64,000 nt of DNA, from NCBI RefSeq assembly GCF_004135735.1, contig NZ_CP012670.1, positions 5,534,501 to 5,598,500 of the forward strand. The letters are read 5' to 3'. The notes beneath the pieces were generated by a model. It saw only the letters and a list, made by a program, of their open reading frames with translations. It made no database searches and had not been told where the DNA came from. The DNA comes from Sorangium cellulosum. Lineage in GTDB: Bacteria > Myxococcota_A > Polyangia > Polyangiales > Polyangiaceae. Each line of letters starts with the position of its first letter. Position 1 is the first letter of the stretch. Below, piece after piece: positions 34,719 to 45,048 of the stretch. The translations under genes were made by a program, and so were the position numbers.

Positions 34719-35843
34719 TCAGCCTTCGCCCAGCAGGCGCGCGAGCTCCTCCACGTGGACGCGGAGGTACTCGACCTCGGCCTTGACGTGGACGAGCTCG
34801 AACCAGGTGTTCTGCGCATAGATCTTCGCCCTCCGGTCGGTCAAAGGCTCCACGGAGCGCAGCCTCGCGTCGAGCTCCGCGAGCAGCGCGCGCGTCCGCT
34901 CCAGCCGGCGCTGCTCGGCCCGGTGGGCGGCGGTGAGCTCCAGGATGACCTGCTCGACGCGGTCCCTCGTGCCCCCCACCTCGGAGGCCGTGAGGCGCCT
35001 CCGCCCCGCCGCCGCGCGCTCGTCGTGGCCGCGCTGGAACATCATGCCGAGGTTCACCGACGCGCGCAGCGCGCCGAAGACCGGGATATCCTGCCGCGCG
35101 CCGAAGACGTGCAGGTATCCCCCCTGCACGCTGACATCCCAGGCGTAGGAGCGCCGGAGCGCGGCGTTGTACCGCTCCACCAGCGCGTCCGCCGCGTCGT
35201 GCTCGCGCTTGAGCTCCGCCACCGTCGCGGTCGGCGGCGCGCCGCGGCCGCGCGCCATCTGCAGATCCCGCGCTGTCTGGTCCACCTCGGCCAGCAGGTC
35301 GTGCACCCGGAGGGTCAAGCCGTCGAGCTCGTCGACGGTGGCCAGGGACTGCTCGAGCGCCGCCTTCGTAGAGCTCAGGATCTCCTGCGCGCGCGGCGTC
35401 GCGGCCGTGAGGACGGCGAGCTTCGCCGAGAGCGCGCCGCTCGTGAGCACGTCCTGGAAGGCCGCGATGTAGGCGTTCAGCTGGCTCAGGGCGCGGTGGC
35501 GCACGCACTCGGCCCTCGCGCGGTCCCGGAGCAGCCCCGCGCGGTAGAGCCCCGCCGCGCTGTAGCTCGCGCCGACGGAGAGCCGGGGCTGCGCGTGCAG
35601 GCTGCCGGCGTCGCCCGGGGCGTCGAGGCCGCTCGACACGTCGAGCTGGCCGAACAGGGTCGGTGACATGAGCAGCGCGCTCTCGGACCCGGCTGTCCCG
35701 GTCACGAGCTGACAGTACGCCTCGGCGTCCTCTTGCCAAGCCGTCCTGTCGCGCGCGGCGCCCGGTCGATCGGCGCTCGGCTCCGCGGCCGCGGTGGATG
35801 AAAGGACGACCCCCGCAAAGACCAGAGTCGCTCGCGACAACAT
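34719..35843 (-). CDS. TolC-like outer-membrane channel protein
   Basis: 374 aa with a Sec signal (LSRATLVFAGVVLSSTAAA, cut near 20). The mature protein shows two long alpha-helical regions separated by short beta parts, the outer-membrane-factor pattern: helices at about 95-225 (RDRARAECVRHRALSQLNAY, KAALEQSLATVDELDGLTLRV) and about 280-370 (HRAEQRRLERTRALLAELDARL). Beta segments include VSVQGGYLHVF and ALRASVNLGMMF. TolC-type proteins carry export across the outer membrane with HlyD-like partners; one such partner is in this locus. GGGAGGTGAC precedes ATG 35843. Assignment rests on pattern rather than a signature. Confidence 0.65.
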   Translation of the reverse strand: MLSRATLVFAGVVLSSTAAAEPSADRPGAARDRTAWQEDAEAYCQLVTGTAGSESALLMSPTLFGQLDVSSGLDAPGDAGSLHAQPRLSVGASYSAAGLYRAGLLRDRARAECVRHRALSQLNAYIAAFQDVLTSGALSAKLAVLTAATPRAQEILSSTKAALEQSLATVDELDGLTLRVHDLLAEVDQTARDLQMARGRGAPPTATVAELKREHDAADALVERYNAALRRSYAWDVSVQGGYLHVFGARQDIPVFGALRASVNLGMMFQRGHDERAAAGRRRLTASEVGGTRDRVEQVILELTAAHRAEQRRLERTRALLAELDARLRSVEPLTDRRAKIYAQNTWFELVHVKAEVEYLRVHVEELARLLGEG

Positions 35844-36074
35844 GTCACCTCCCTACGAACAGCCCGTCGACCCCCGACGCGATCGCTGACCGCAGCGCCC
35901 CCTCAGCACCTCTCGGACCAACGCGCGGAGCCAAGTCATCGAGACGATAAGACGTCTTCACGAATCCGACCGAGAGGGGCTCTCTCTCTTTCGCCGCTGC
36001 CCGTTCATCCATTCTTTCCGACCAGTTGTAGCGGCGTGATTTTCTGAAACGCCCCCACCTCTGTGTAAATGGTC

Positions 36075-36087
36075 GTCATTAAATGAC
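36075..36087. promoter_or_regulatory. Operator-like palindrome
   Basis: GTCATTAAATGAC, perfect 13-bp dyad in AT-richer DNA upstream of the TolC-like gene. A binding site for a regulator is possible; nothing further supports it. Confidence 0.25.
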
Positions 36088-36253
36088 CTGACCCGCGATG
36101 TCCCGGGCGACACGACGACACCGCGGGTGCCAGCCGACATCAAACGACGCAGATCTGCCGTGCAGCATTTGCACGCGCGACGAGAAATTACGACACACAG
36201 GGGGAATGCTTGTTGGCGATGAACACACCGCGGTCCGTTCGCGGGCCTCCGCC

Positions 36254-36294
36254 GCGCGGGGCGAGCGCGCCCGGAGGCGCGGGGCGAGCGCGCC
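36254..36294. repeat. Two tandem 18-bp copies
   Basis: GCGCGGGGCGAGCGCGCC at 36254-36271 and 36277-36294, period 23 bp, with a related inverted piece just after. GC-rich low-complexity DNA. Confidence 0.5.
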
Positions 36295-36466
36295 TGGAGG
36301 CGCGCGCCTCGCCCGGAGAAAGGCCGCGCGCGCCAGCCGGAGCTCGGATGTGAGGTGATTGATTCGGATCCCGCGGGCGGCGCCCGGCGCGGGGATCGCT
36401 GGTTCGCGGGTCGGAGACCCGTCAGAGATCGCTGACGCGCGGAGCTGGCGCCGCGTCCCCCCGAGA

Positions 36467-36561
36467 TCGTCCCTGGTTCGTCGCGGGAAGGCCGGGGCGC
36501 AGGCGGGTCACGACAGGGGCCCGCCGGAGCGCAGGCCCCGTGAGCGACGAGCCAGGGACGA
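36467..36561. repeat. Dispersed hairpin element, copy B
   Basis: Arms of 18 bp (36467-36484 and 36544-36561; TCGTCCCTGG-TCGTCGC, one mismatch) around a core at 36485-36543. The core matches the one of copy A at 14425-14482 in roughly three quarters of positions, including CACGACAGGGGCCCGCCGG against CACAAGAGGGGCTCGCCGG. The arms are unrelated to those of copy A. It lies 25 bp past the end of the LamG-like gene. Confidence 0.7.
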
Positions 36562-36586
36562 GCCCGGGGCACGACGTACCAGGCGC

Positions 36587-37381
36587 TCAGTCCCCCTCTG
36601 CGCTCGCGCACCTCGCGGGGAGCGACCCCGGGCTCGGCGGCGGCGCCGCGCCCGGCGTGGCGCTGGCGTAGAACTCGACCGTGAAGCGGCCGTTGTCCGT
36701 GCGCAGCCCTACCGGGCCGTCGAACGAGAGGACGCTCTGGTCCAGGGAGCCTTCCCAGGCGAGGATCCCATCCACGACGACCTCGAGCGCGGTCCCGCGC
36801 AGATCGGCGCGCAGGACGTGCCAGCCGCCGTCGGTGAGCGCCGGCACCGGCGCCGATCGGTGCGGCTTGATGTTCCTGTAGCCGTTCGCGCCGCACTCCG
36901 CGTAGGCCTGTTTTCCCGGGTTCTGCTTCACCGTCACCCAGAGGCGCGGCGACGGCTCGATCGTCCACATGACGTAAACGACGTTGCAGCCGTCCTGAGA
37001 GCGCAGCTTCAAGCCGATCTGCCGCCGCAGCTCTCCCGAGTCGAGCGGCGCCGAGTCCGCGGTCGGCCCATCGTAGCGGAAGCGCAGGGCCGCGGCGGGG
37101 GTCGTCATCGCCGTGAGCACGGCGCGCGTCATGGGGTGATCCACCGCGAACCCCCACCAATCGACCGGCCTGATGGCGCCGCTCGTGACGCAGAGCTCCG
37201 CCGGGCGCGCGGCGCGGAGCGCTGGCCAGCCGGCCCGGGCGACGGACGCCTGCGGATCCGCGGCCTCCGGGTCATCGCGGGCCGTCGTGTCGCTGGATCG
37301 GGCGCGGTGACGCCCCCCGTCACAGTCCAAGAGCGCCCCGCCCGCGACAACCGCAAAGAACACAACGGCTCGGCACCACAT
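36587..37381 (-). CDS. Secreted LamG/concanavalin-like protein
   Basis: 264 aa. The hydrophobic N-terminus (WCRAVVFFAVVAGGALLDC) is a signal sequence; ALLDC is a weak lipobox. The mature part shows a jelly-roll pattern of the LamG/GH-like-lectin type: RFRYDG, IGLKLRSQDGCNVVYVMWT, WHVLRADLRGTALEVVVDGILAWEG, and GPVGLRTDNGRFTVEFYASA near the end. Such folds bind or cleave polysaccharides (LamG, DUF1080, alginate-lyase types). No catalytic signature is seen, so glycan binding is the simplest idea. AAGGAG lies 9 nt before ATG 37381. It follows the HlyD-like gene by 74 bp and is probably cotranscribed. Confidence 0.65.
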   Translation of the reverse strand: MWCRAVVFFAVVAGGALLDCDGGRHRARSSDTTARDDPEAADPQASVARAGWPALRAARPAELCVTSGAIRPVDWWGFAVDHPMTRAVLTAMTTPAAALRFRYDGPTADSAPLDSGELRRQIGLKLRSQDGCNVVYVMWTIEPSPRLWVTVKQNPGKQAYAECGANGYRNIKPHRSAPVPALTDGGWHVLRADLRGTALEVVVDGILAWEGSLDQSVLSFDGPVGLRTDNGRFTVEFYASATPGAAPPPSPGSLPARCASAEGD

Positions 37382-37455
37382 GAGGACTGACTCCTTGGTA
37401 CGGCGGCGCGCCCCGTCGCACGGGGGACGGGGGCGCCGCGTATCATGACCCGGAA

Positions 37456-38610
37456 TCATAGCAAGAGCGGCACGGAGCCGACCAGGAGGACCTTCGCCTG
37501 CGCTGCCTGCTCGTCGTCGATCTGCAGCTGCACCATCTGCCCGCGGCTGACCCAGTTCCCCTTCATCGGATGGCTGGCGTGGACCTCTCCCTCGATCAGC
37601 TCGACCACCTTCCCCGCCCGCCTGCACCAGACGAAGAGCAGCTCGCAGTGGTAGACCGGGCTATCGTTCGAGACGTTCTCGATGTTCTCGTACGGCACGA
37701 AGGCGACCGTCAGATCCCTGTCCACGGCCTTCAAGTACGGCGACCCCTGCATCGCTCGAATGGTCCGCTCGTGGCTCGCGATCATCCCGTCTATCACGGC
37801 GAGGTTCGCCTCGATGGCCTTCTGGCTCTCTTGCGCCCTCGCGACCTCGACGACCGAGTGCTCCAGCTCGCGCGTGAGCGAGAGGACATCGTAGGTGAGC
37901 GGGCGCGCGGGGGCCGCGCCGATCCCGGGCGCGCTCACCGCCACGTCGAGCGCGCCGACCCGGCGCGAGAGCGCCTCGATCTGGCTGTTCAGCGCCACCG
38001 CCTTCTCGTCGAGCGATAGCGTCGAGTGCGCGATCTGGGCGAGCTGGTAGCTGCCGCTCACGAGATCGTCCTGGTTGATGAGGTGGGCGTCGTAGAGGCC
38101 CTCCATGCGCTCGCGGGAGAGGCCGGCGTACGCCTCGCTCGATCGCTGGATCTCCGCCCTCGCGGACGTGTGCGCCGCGACGAGGCGCGAGAGCCGCTTG
38201 AGCTCGGCCTTCCGGTCGCCGAGCTCCTGCCGCATGGCCGCGGCGAAGCTCTCTTGAAACGCGCTCTCCATCGCGACGATCCGCCTCTCGTGGTCCAGGC
38301 GGCCCTGCGCGTCGCGCCGCTCGGCGACGAGCTTCTCCTTGAACGCCGTCTCCTGCGCGACGCGCGACTGGAGCGAGATGACCTTCTCGTCCGCCGGCGA
38401 CAGGATGGTCGGCATCACCCACCTGCTGTTCACGGTGAAGAAGACATACGAGGCGATATAGGACACGATCCCGAGCAGGATCGCCGTCAAGATCGCGAAA
38501 CCACACAGCTTGTATGCGGACACGATGAGCTGGTTGAGCCAGGCAACGCTCACCCGGCGCTTCACGGCGGCCGTGAGCTTGTCGGCCGCCCGCACGATCA
38601 TCACGTTCAT
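37456..38610 (-). CDS. HlyD-like coiled-coil membrane protein of the glycan export locus
   Basis: 384 aa. One membrane helix at about 37-63 (GFAILTAILLGIVSYIASYVFF) is followed by a periplasmic domain. About 90-280 is a heptad-rich coiled coil (AQGRLDHERRIVAMESAFQE, RKAELKRLSRLVAAHTSAR, LTRELEHSVVEVARAQES). The last about 90 residues (VAFVPYENIENVSNDSPVYH through GNWVSRGQMVQLQI) resemble the beta-barrel part of membrane-fusion proteins such as HlyD and the periplasmic part of Alg44. With the adjacent synthase and a TolC-like protein it would form the envelope-spanning export path. No PilZ domain is fused to it. ATG 38610 is the first Met. Family-level call only. Confidence 0.7.
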   Translation of the reverse strand: MNVMIVRAADKLTAAVKRRVSVAWLNQLIVSAYKLCGFAILTAILLGIVSYIASYVFFTVNSRWVMPTILSPADEKVISLQSRVAQETAFKEKLVAERRDAQGRLDHERRIVAMESAFQESFAAAMRQELGDRKAELKRLSRLVAAHTSARAEIQRSSEAYAGLSRERMEGLYDAHLINQDDLVSGSYQLAQIAHSTLSLDEKAVALNSQIEALSRRVGALDVAVSAPGIGAAPARPLTYDVLSLTRELEHSVVEVARAQESQKAIEANLAVIDGMIASHERTIRAMQGSPYLKAVDRDLTVAFVPYENIENVSNDSPVYHCELLFVWCRRAGKVVELIEGEVHASHPMKGNWVSRGQMVQLQIDDEQAAQAKVLLVGSVPLLL

Positions 38611-38789
38611 AACTACCCCCCCCGGGATCTCAGACCTCGCCGCGCCGCGCCATCCCCTCCGGCGGCGCGAAAGGCCTCTTGTTTGACGTTATCGAGCGGC
38701 CCAGGCGCAAAGGAGGCCGCAGGGTCGACGAGCTCCGCTCTCCGGGCCCGGCGTCCTCGGCGTCTCGACCGCGCACGAGCGCGTGCCGC

Positions 38790-40052
38790 TCAGGCGGCCG
38801 TCTTCTCGACGAGCGCCGGCTTCCGCGGCTCCGCTCCCTTCGCCGGCTCCGCCTCTTCGAGGGGCACGTCGGGCGCGGGCGCGTGCCCGCGCGTCTCCCA
38901 GCTGCTGGAGTCCAGCGTGAACAGGGCGAGCGGCGTGAAGAGCAGGTAGGTCACCGGCATGACGAAGGACATCGACAGGAACCAGCCCGGGTGCACCCGC
39001 ATCGACTCAGGCAGCTCCCTCGTACCCTGCCAGTAGATGGCCCCGAACACGGCGAGGACCGCGACGTGGAAGGCGGCGAGCTCCCAGAAACGCCACGCCG
39101 TGACCATCTCGACGATCGCCACCGGATACAGCACGAGCATCGCGAACTGCGACAGGTAGTGCAGCCCGATCACGGGGTGCAGCCTCCACGCGTGGCTCAG
39201 CCCGCAGCAGAAGTCGATGAGGTTCGAGCGCCGCCACCTCAGCTGCTGCGAGAAATACTTGGTCAGGGTCGTCGGGACGACCGTCCAGCACACGGCCTCC
39301 AGCGTCAGCACCGTCTGGTACCCCGCCTTGACGATCTGACGCGTGAGGAAGCGATCCTCGCCGTATTTGATCGCTATGCCGAGGACGCTCCGCCGCTCCA
39401 GGATGGGCTCCAGCTCGAGGAGGACATGGCGGCGGTACGCCGTCAGGCAGCCGGAGAGGCACATGACCGACGCGAACGCGCGCTCGAGGTTCTTCAGGTA
39501 CTCGTACCCGAAGAAATACTTGATTGCTTGCATCCGGGTCAGCCAGTTGTCGTTCGCGTTCGACGCGATGACGCGGCCGCCGACGGCGGCGATCTCGTCC
39601 CTGACGAACCGCGCGACCAGCCTCCGCACCGCCTGGCTGTCCACGATGACATCCGAGTCGACCGAGACGATGATCTCCGAGCTCGCCTTCCGAACCGCGC
39701 GATTGATCCCCTTCCGTTTCCCCATGTTGTGAGGGTTCCTCATCACGGTCACCCTGCTCGGACAGGTCGCCGCCGCCTTGCAGGCCCACTCGTAGCTCCC
39801 ATCCTTCGAGCAGTCGTCGACGACCGTGACGTTCAGCTTCTCCGGAGGGTAGTCCTGCGCGAGCACGCTCAAGACCGTGTGGTAGACGCCCTCCCCCTCG
39901 TTGAACAGCGGGATCACGACCGTGACGGTCGGCTCGTAATCCGACCTCGTCGCGTCGAACTCGCTCCCCTTGATCCGCTTCCAGAACACGCCGCCGACGT
40001 ACCGGTTCATGAACACTATTAATAATATCACGGCAAATGGGAAGAGAGTCAT
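38790..40052 (-). CDS. Processive family-2 glycosyltransferase (NodC/hyaluronan synthase-like)
   Basis: 420 aa from ATG 40052. An N-terminal membrane helix (TLFPFAVILLIVFMNRY) precedes the GT-A domain. It has VTVVIPLFNEGEGVYHTVLS, VDDCSKDGS, the SVDSDVIVD metal site, the acceptor region and YGEDRFLT, and the QQLRWRRSN processivity motif, all in the order of NodC, hyaluronan and chitin synthases. Four or more helices follow (YLSQFAMLVLYPVAIVEMVTAW, VAVLAVFGAIYW, FLSMSFVMPVTYLLF). It would polymerise a beta-linked, probably GlcNAc-containing, chain while extruding it. An in-frame TTG at 40112 extends into AT-rich leader DNA and is rejected. The neighbouring export and modifying genes support a synthase-dependent surface glycan. 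Confidence 0.88.
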   Translation of the reverse strand: MTLFPFAVILLIVFMNRYVGGVFWKRIKGSEFDATRSDYEPTVTVVIPLFNEGEGVYHTVLSVLAQDYPPEKLNVTVVDDCSKDGSYEWACKAAATCPSRVTVMRNPHNMGKRKGINRAVRKASSEIIVSVDSDVIVDSQAVRRLVARFVRDEIAAVGGRVIASNANDNWLTRMQAIKYFFGYEYLKNLERAFASVMCLSGCLTAYRRHVLLELEPILERRSVLGIAIKYGEDRFLTRQIVKAGYQTVLTLEAVCWTVVPTTLTKYFSQQLRWRRSNLIDFCCGLSHAWRLHPVIGLHYLSQFAMLVLYPVAIVEMVTAWRFWELAAFHVAVLAVFGAIYWQGTRELPESMRVHPGWFLSMSFVMPVTYLLFTPLALFTLDSSSWETRGHAPAPDVPLEEAEPAKGAEPRKPALVEKTAA

Positions 40053-40939
40053 AACAGCCCACCCCAGTGGATTAGTTGGAATATCAATGCCACCGCATCG
40101 ACGAAAAATCAATTCTGTCGATTGAAATATTCTCCGCCTGATTGCACGCGCGTTGTTGACGGAACCAGCGAGGTCGAGGGGAGGGAGAGTGTCTCAGGCG
40201 GCCGGCCGCGCGCCGCGGCGCCGCGGCGGCCGCTTCGGCCGAGCGTCGGAGAGGGGCGCGCACCGGCTCGCGCTGCTCCACCGGGGGCAGGTGCACTTCC
40301 AGGGTGACGTGGGCGCCGGGCAGCGGATCGCTCGAGGCGCCGGAGGACGCGGCCATCGCGCGCTCCGAGGGCGTCGCTCGGCTCGTCGTGCAGGCCCGCG
40401 CGCTGCGCGCCACGGCGGTCACGCCGACGAGGTCCCCGTCGACCTCTGCGCGCCGGCGGGAACGCCCGCGCGCGTCGCGGCGTGGAGGGTCTACGAGCGC
40501 CATCGCCCCCTCGGCCGGCGCCCGAGCCGCCATGGGCTCCAGCGGCTCGCGGCGCTCGCTGATGAGATAGAGCGGATCTGGAGCCGAGCCGTGACGCCGG
40601 ACGTGGCGACCGATCCCATGAGGCCCGAGCGCGCGGACGCCCTCATCACGCTGACGCCCCGCGAGCGCAACCGTCGAATCCGGGCGGCCCTCATCGGAGG
40701 CGCCTGGCCGCCGCGCGCCGAGGCTGACTGGAATAGAGCTACCGCAGGACCCGCAACGGACATGGTGCCGCGGCATCCATGGAAACCGCGTTGTTCGAGG
40801 GAGGCCTGGAAAGACCATACGGGAGGCCCTCCGGGGCAGACGGCGATGGATCTGTCGAGGTCGACGGCGCCTGCGCGCCGCGGAGGCGGGGGCGTGTCGA
40901 GCGTCGCGGGGCTCTGCGGACGGGAGCGGAGGAGGGCAT
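40053..40939. other. Long stretch with no confident gene
   Basis: 887 bp between the divergent glycosyltransferase and polysaccharide deacetylase. The first about 100 bp are AT-rich and probably hold the glycosyltransferase promoter. Frames are open on both strands for several hundred bases. On the minus strand about 40190-40440 has coding-like third positions and a PilZ-like fragment (DPLPGAHVTLEVHLPP) but no intact domain. The plus-strand frame across 40440-40740 is also coding-like but matches nothing I know. A decayed gene is possible. Confidence 0.4.
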
Positions 40940-42325
40940 ATGGGGTGGAGCGTTCATGGATGGGTACGGTACGGGTGCGCGCTCGTGGGGCTCGCGGCCG
41001 TCCCCGGGTGCGCGGACGCGGAGGCGCCGGGCATACGGGAGACGCGCGGCGCGCTGACGGAGGCGCCGCTCACCGTCAGCCTCACGTTCGATGACACGCT
41101 CGCGAACCAGTTTCCGGCCGCGGCGATGCTCGAGGCGCACGAAATGCGCGGCACCTTCTTCGTCAACTCGCCGCGGCTCGACCGGGCGGGATCGATGTCG
41201 CTGGCGCAGGTCAAGGAGATGCAGGACGGCGGCGCGACGTTGAACGGAGGACATGAGATCGGCGGCCACTCGCTTGGACATCACCATCTCCCCGAGTTGA
41301 GCTACGACGGCAAGCGGATGGAGGTGTGCAACGATCGGGCGGATCTGCTGGCGAACGGCTTCACCGCCCAGACCTTCGGCTATCCGTTCGGCGACGACGG
41401 CGGGACCGGCTCGGATGCCTGGACGGCGATCGACGACTGCAACTACAACCTGGCGCGGGACATCGGCGGGTTGAACAACGCCGCCGGTTACTGCGGGAAG
41501 CCGCCGAGCAACACGAGCGGCAGCCACGCCGAGTCCATCCCCCCCCGGGACAGGCACGTCGTCCGCACCCCAGCGTCGATCGGCCCCGGGTGCACGCTCG
41601 ACGATCTCATGGCCTACGTCGACAACGCCCGGCTCAACACGAGCGGCCCCGGCTGGATCGTCTTCCCGTTCCACAACGTCTGCGACGGCTGCAGCAGCAA
41701 CGCGATATCGCCCGCGCTGCTCGCGCAGTTCCTCGGCTGGCTGCGGGGCGAGGTCGAGTCGGGTCGGGTCGTGGTCAAGCCGATGCGCGACGTGATCCCC
41801 GGGCTCGTCGAGCCCGCCGTGATCTGGAACGGCGAGGGCGGGTTGCTCAAGAACGCGGCGCTCGAGCGCTCCGGGAGCGTCGATCCGAGCCTGGCCCACT
41901 GCTGGCAGCGGACAGGCGACGGCCTGAACAGGTATCGATGGGAGCGCATCACGGGTCGCCGGGGTTCCGGGCTGCGGCTGACGATCAGCGCCTATGAGAC
42001 CGGCGGCCGCCACCTCACCTCGACGCAGGACAGCGGCGCGTGCGCCCCGGTGAACGCCGTCGAGGGCCAGCGGTTCACCGCGTCGGCGTACTACCGGTCG
42101 AACACCTCACCGGTGCTCGCGGTCCACTACAGAGACGCGTCTGGCTGGCATGTCCTGGAGGAGTCCGCGGCAGGCCGGCTGCCGCCCTCGCCGGAGTCGT
42201 GGGCGAGCGCGAGGCTCACCACGAGCGCGCCTGTCCCCGAGGGGGCAACGCACGTCTCGGTCTCGCTCGGTCTCCGCGCGGCCGGCTGGGTCGAGATGGA
42301 CGACTTCCGCTTGACGCCCCGCTGA
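40940..42325 (+). CDS. NodB-type polysaccharide deacetylase lipoprotein
   Basis: 461 aa. Signal peptide with lipobox VPGC (Cys24). The NodB homology domain runs about 43-280: LTFDDTLANQF with the catalytic/metal Asp pair, GHEIGGHSLGHHH with the zinc His residues, FGYPFGDDG, and a late FPFHNVC. These are residues of carbohydrate esterase family 4, which removes N-acetyl groups from chitin, PNAG or peptidoglycan. The C-terminal about 150 residues form a beta-sandwich like a carbohydrate-binding module (GQRFTASAYYRSNTSPVLAV, GWVEMDDFRL). ATG 40940 has GGAGGAGGG just upstream. It is divergent from the synthase-like gene and a natural partner for it on the cell surface. Confidence 0.88.
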   Translation: MGWSVHGWVRYGCALVGLAAVPGCADAEAPGIRETRGALTEAPLTVSLTFDDTLANQFPAAAMLEAHEMRGTFFVNSPRLDRAGSMSLAQVKEMQDGGATLNGGHEIGGHSLGHHHLPELSYDGKRMEVCNDRADLLANGFTAQTFGYPFGDDGGTGSDAWTAIDDCNYNLARDIGGLNNAAGYCGKPPSNTSGSHAESIPPRDRHVVRTPASIGPGCTLDDLMAYVDNARLNTSGPGWIVFPFHNVCDGCSSNAISPALLAQFLGWLRGEVESGRVVVKPMRDVIPGLVEPAVIWNGEGGLLKNAALERSGSVDPSLAHCWQRTGDGLNRYRWERITGRRGSGLRLTISAYETGGRHLTSTQDSGACAPVNAVEGQRFTASAYYRSNTSPVLAVHYRDASGWHVLEESAAGRLPPSPESWASARLTTSAPVPEGATHVSVSLGLRAAGWVEMDDFRLTPR

Positions 42326-42337
42326 ACACCGCATCAC

Positions 42338-42355
42338 CGCGCCGGCGCGGCGCCC
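42338..42355. terminator. GC palindrome between convergent genes
   Basis: CGCGCCGGCGCGGCGCCC, with a perfect 12-bp dyad at 42338-42349. The same 18-mer occurs at 53204 at another convergent gene end. Candidate bidirectional terminator. Confidence 0.35.
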
Positions 42356-42386
42356 CCTCCCGTCCACGCGCCCGCCGCCGGCTCGG

Positions 42387-44786
<2,400 letters not shown>

Positions 44787-45048
44787 GCAAACTCCTCGGG
44801 CAGCGGTCGGCTCGCGCCATCCCTGCCGGACTCGATGGACGGGGGTTGATGGAGAGCGGCCCGCGGCCGCGCTGCGAGGCGCGCGGCGCGCGGCCGGGAC
44901 GCTCACGTGGACCGCTGAACGCGACCGTTCGAGCGAGCTCCGTGAATCGATGAACGAAAAGTAAATTCGTTCATGCTCCCGTCAACCCGCTCCCACGCGC
45001 GCAGGGCGTGGGGGGTCAGGTCGCCCGCGCGTCGGGCGCGGCGCTCGC

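Larger units (their letters stand above)
35844..36466. other. AT-richer intergenic region
   Basis: About 620 bp upstream of the TolC-like gene. The part at about 35940-36200 is clearly less GC-rich than the neighbourhood (GTTGTAGCGGCGTGATTTTC, a 13-bp AT-rich palindrome, AAGACGTCTT at 35949). It is the likely promoter region of the export genes. No coding frame is convincing. Confidence 0.5.

Noticed and set aside
35844..36100. Sigma-54 promoter before the TolC-like gene
   Set aside because: A TGGC-N8-TTGG sequence is present but lacks the required GC at -12; not supported.
40084..40818. Possible PilZ gene upstream of the synthase (minus strand)
   Set aside because: Only a fragment (DPLPGAHVTLEVHLPP) looks PilZ-like. 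The RxxxR and D/NxSxxG motifs are absent and no start or intact domain is found. Kept as an unresolved stretch.
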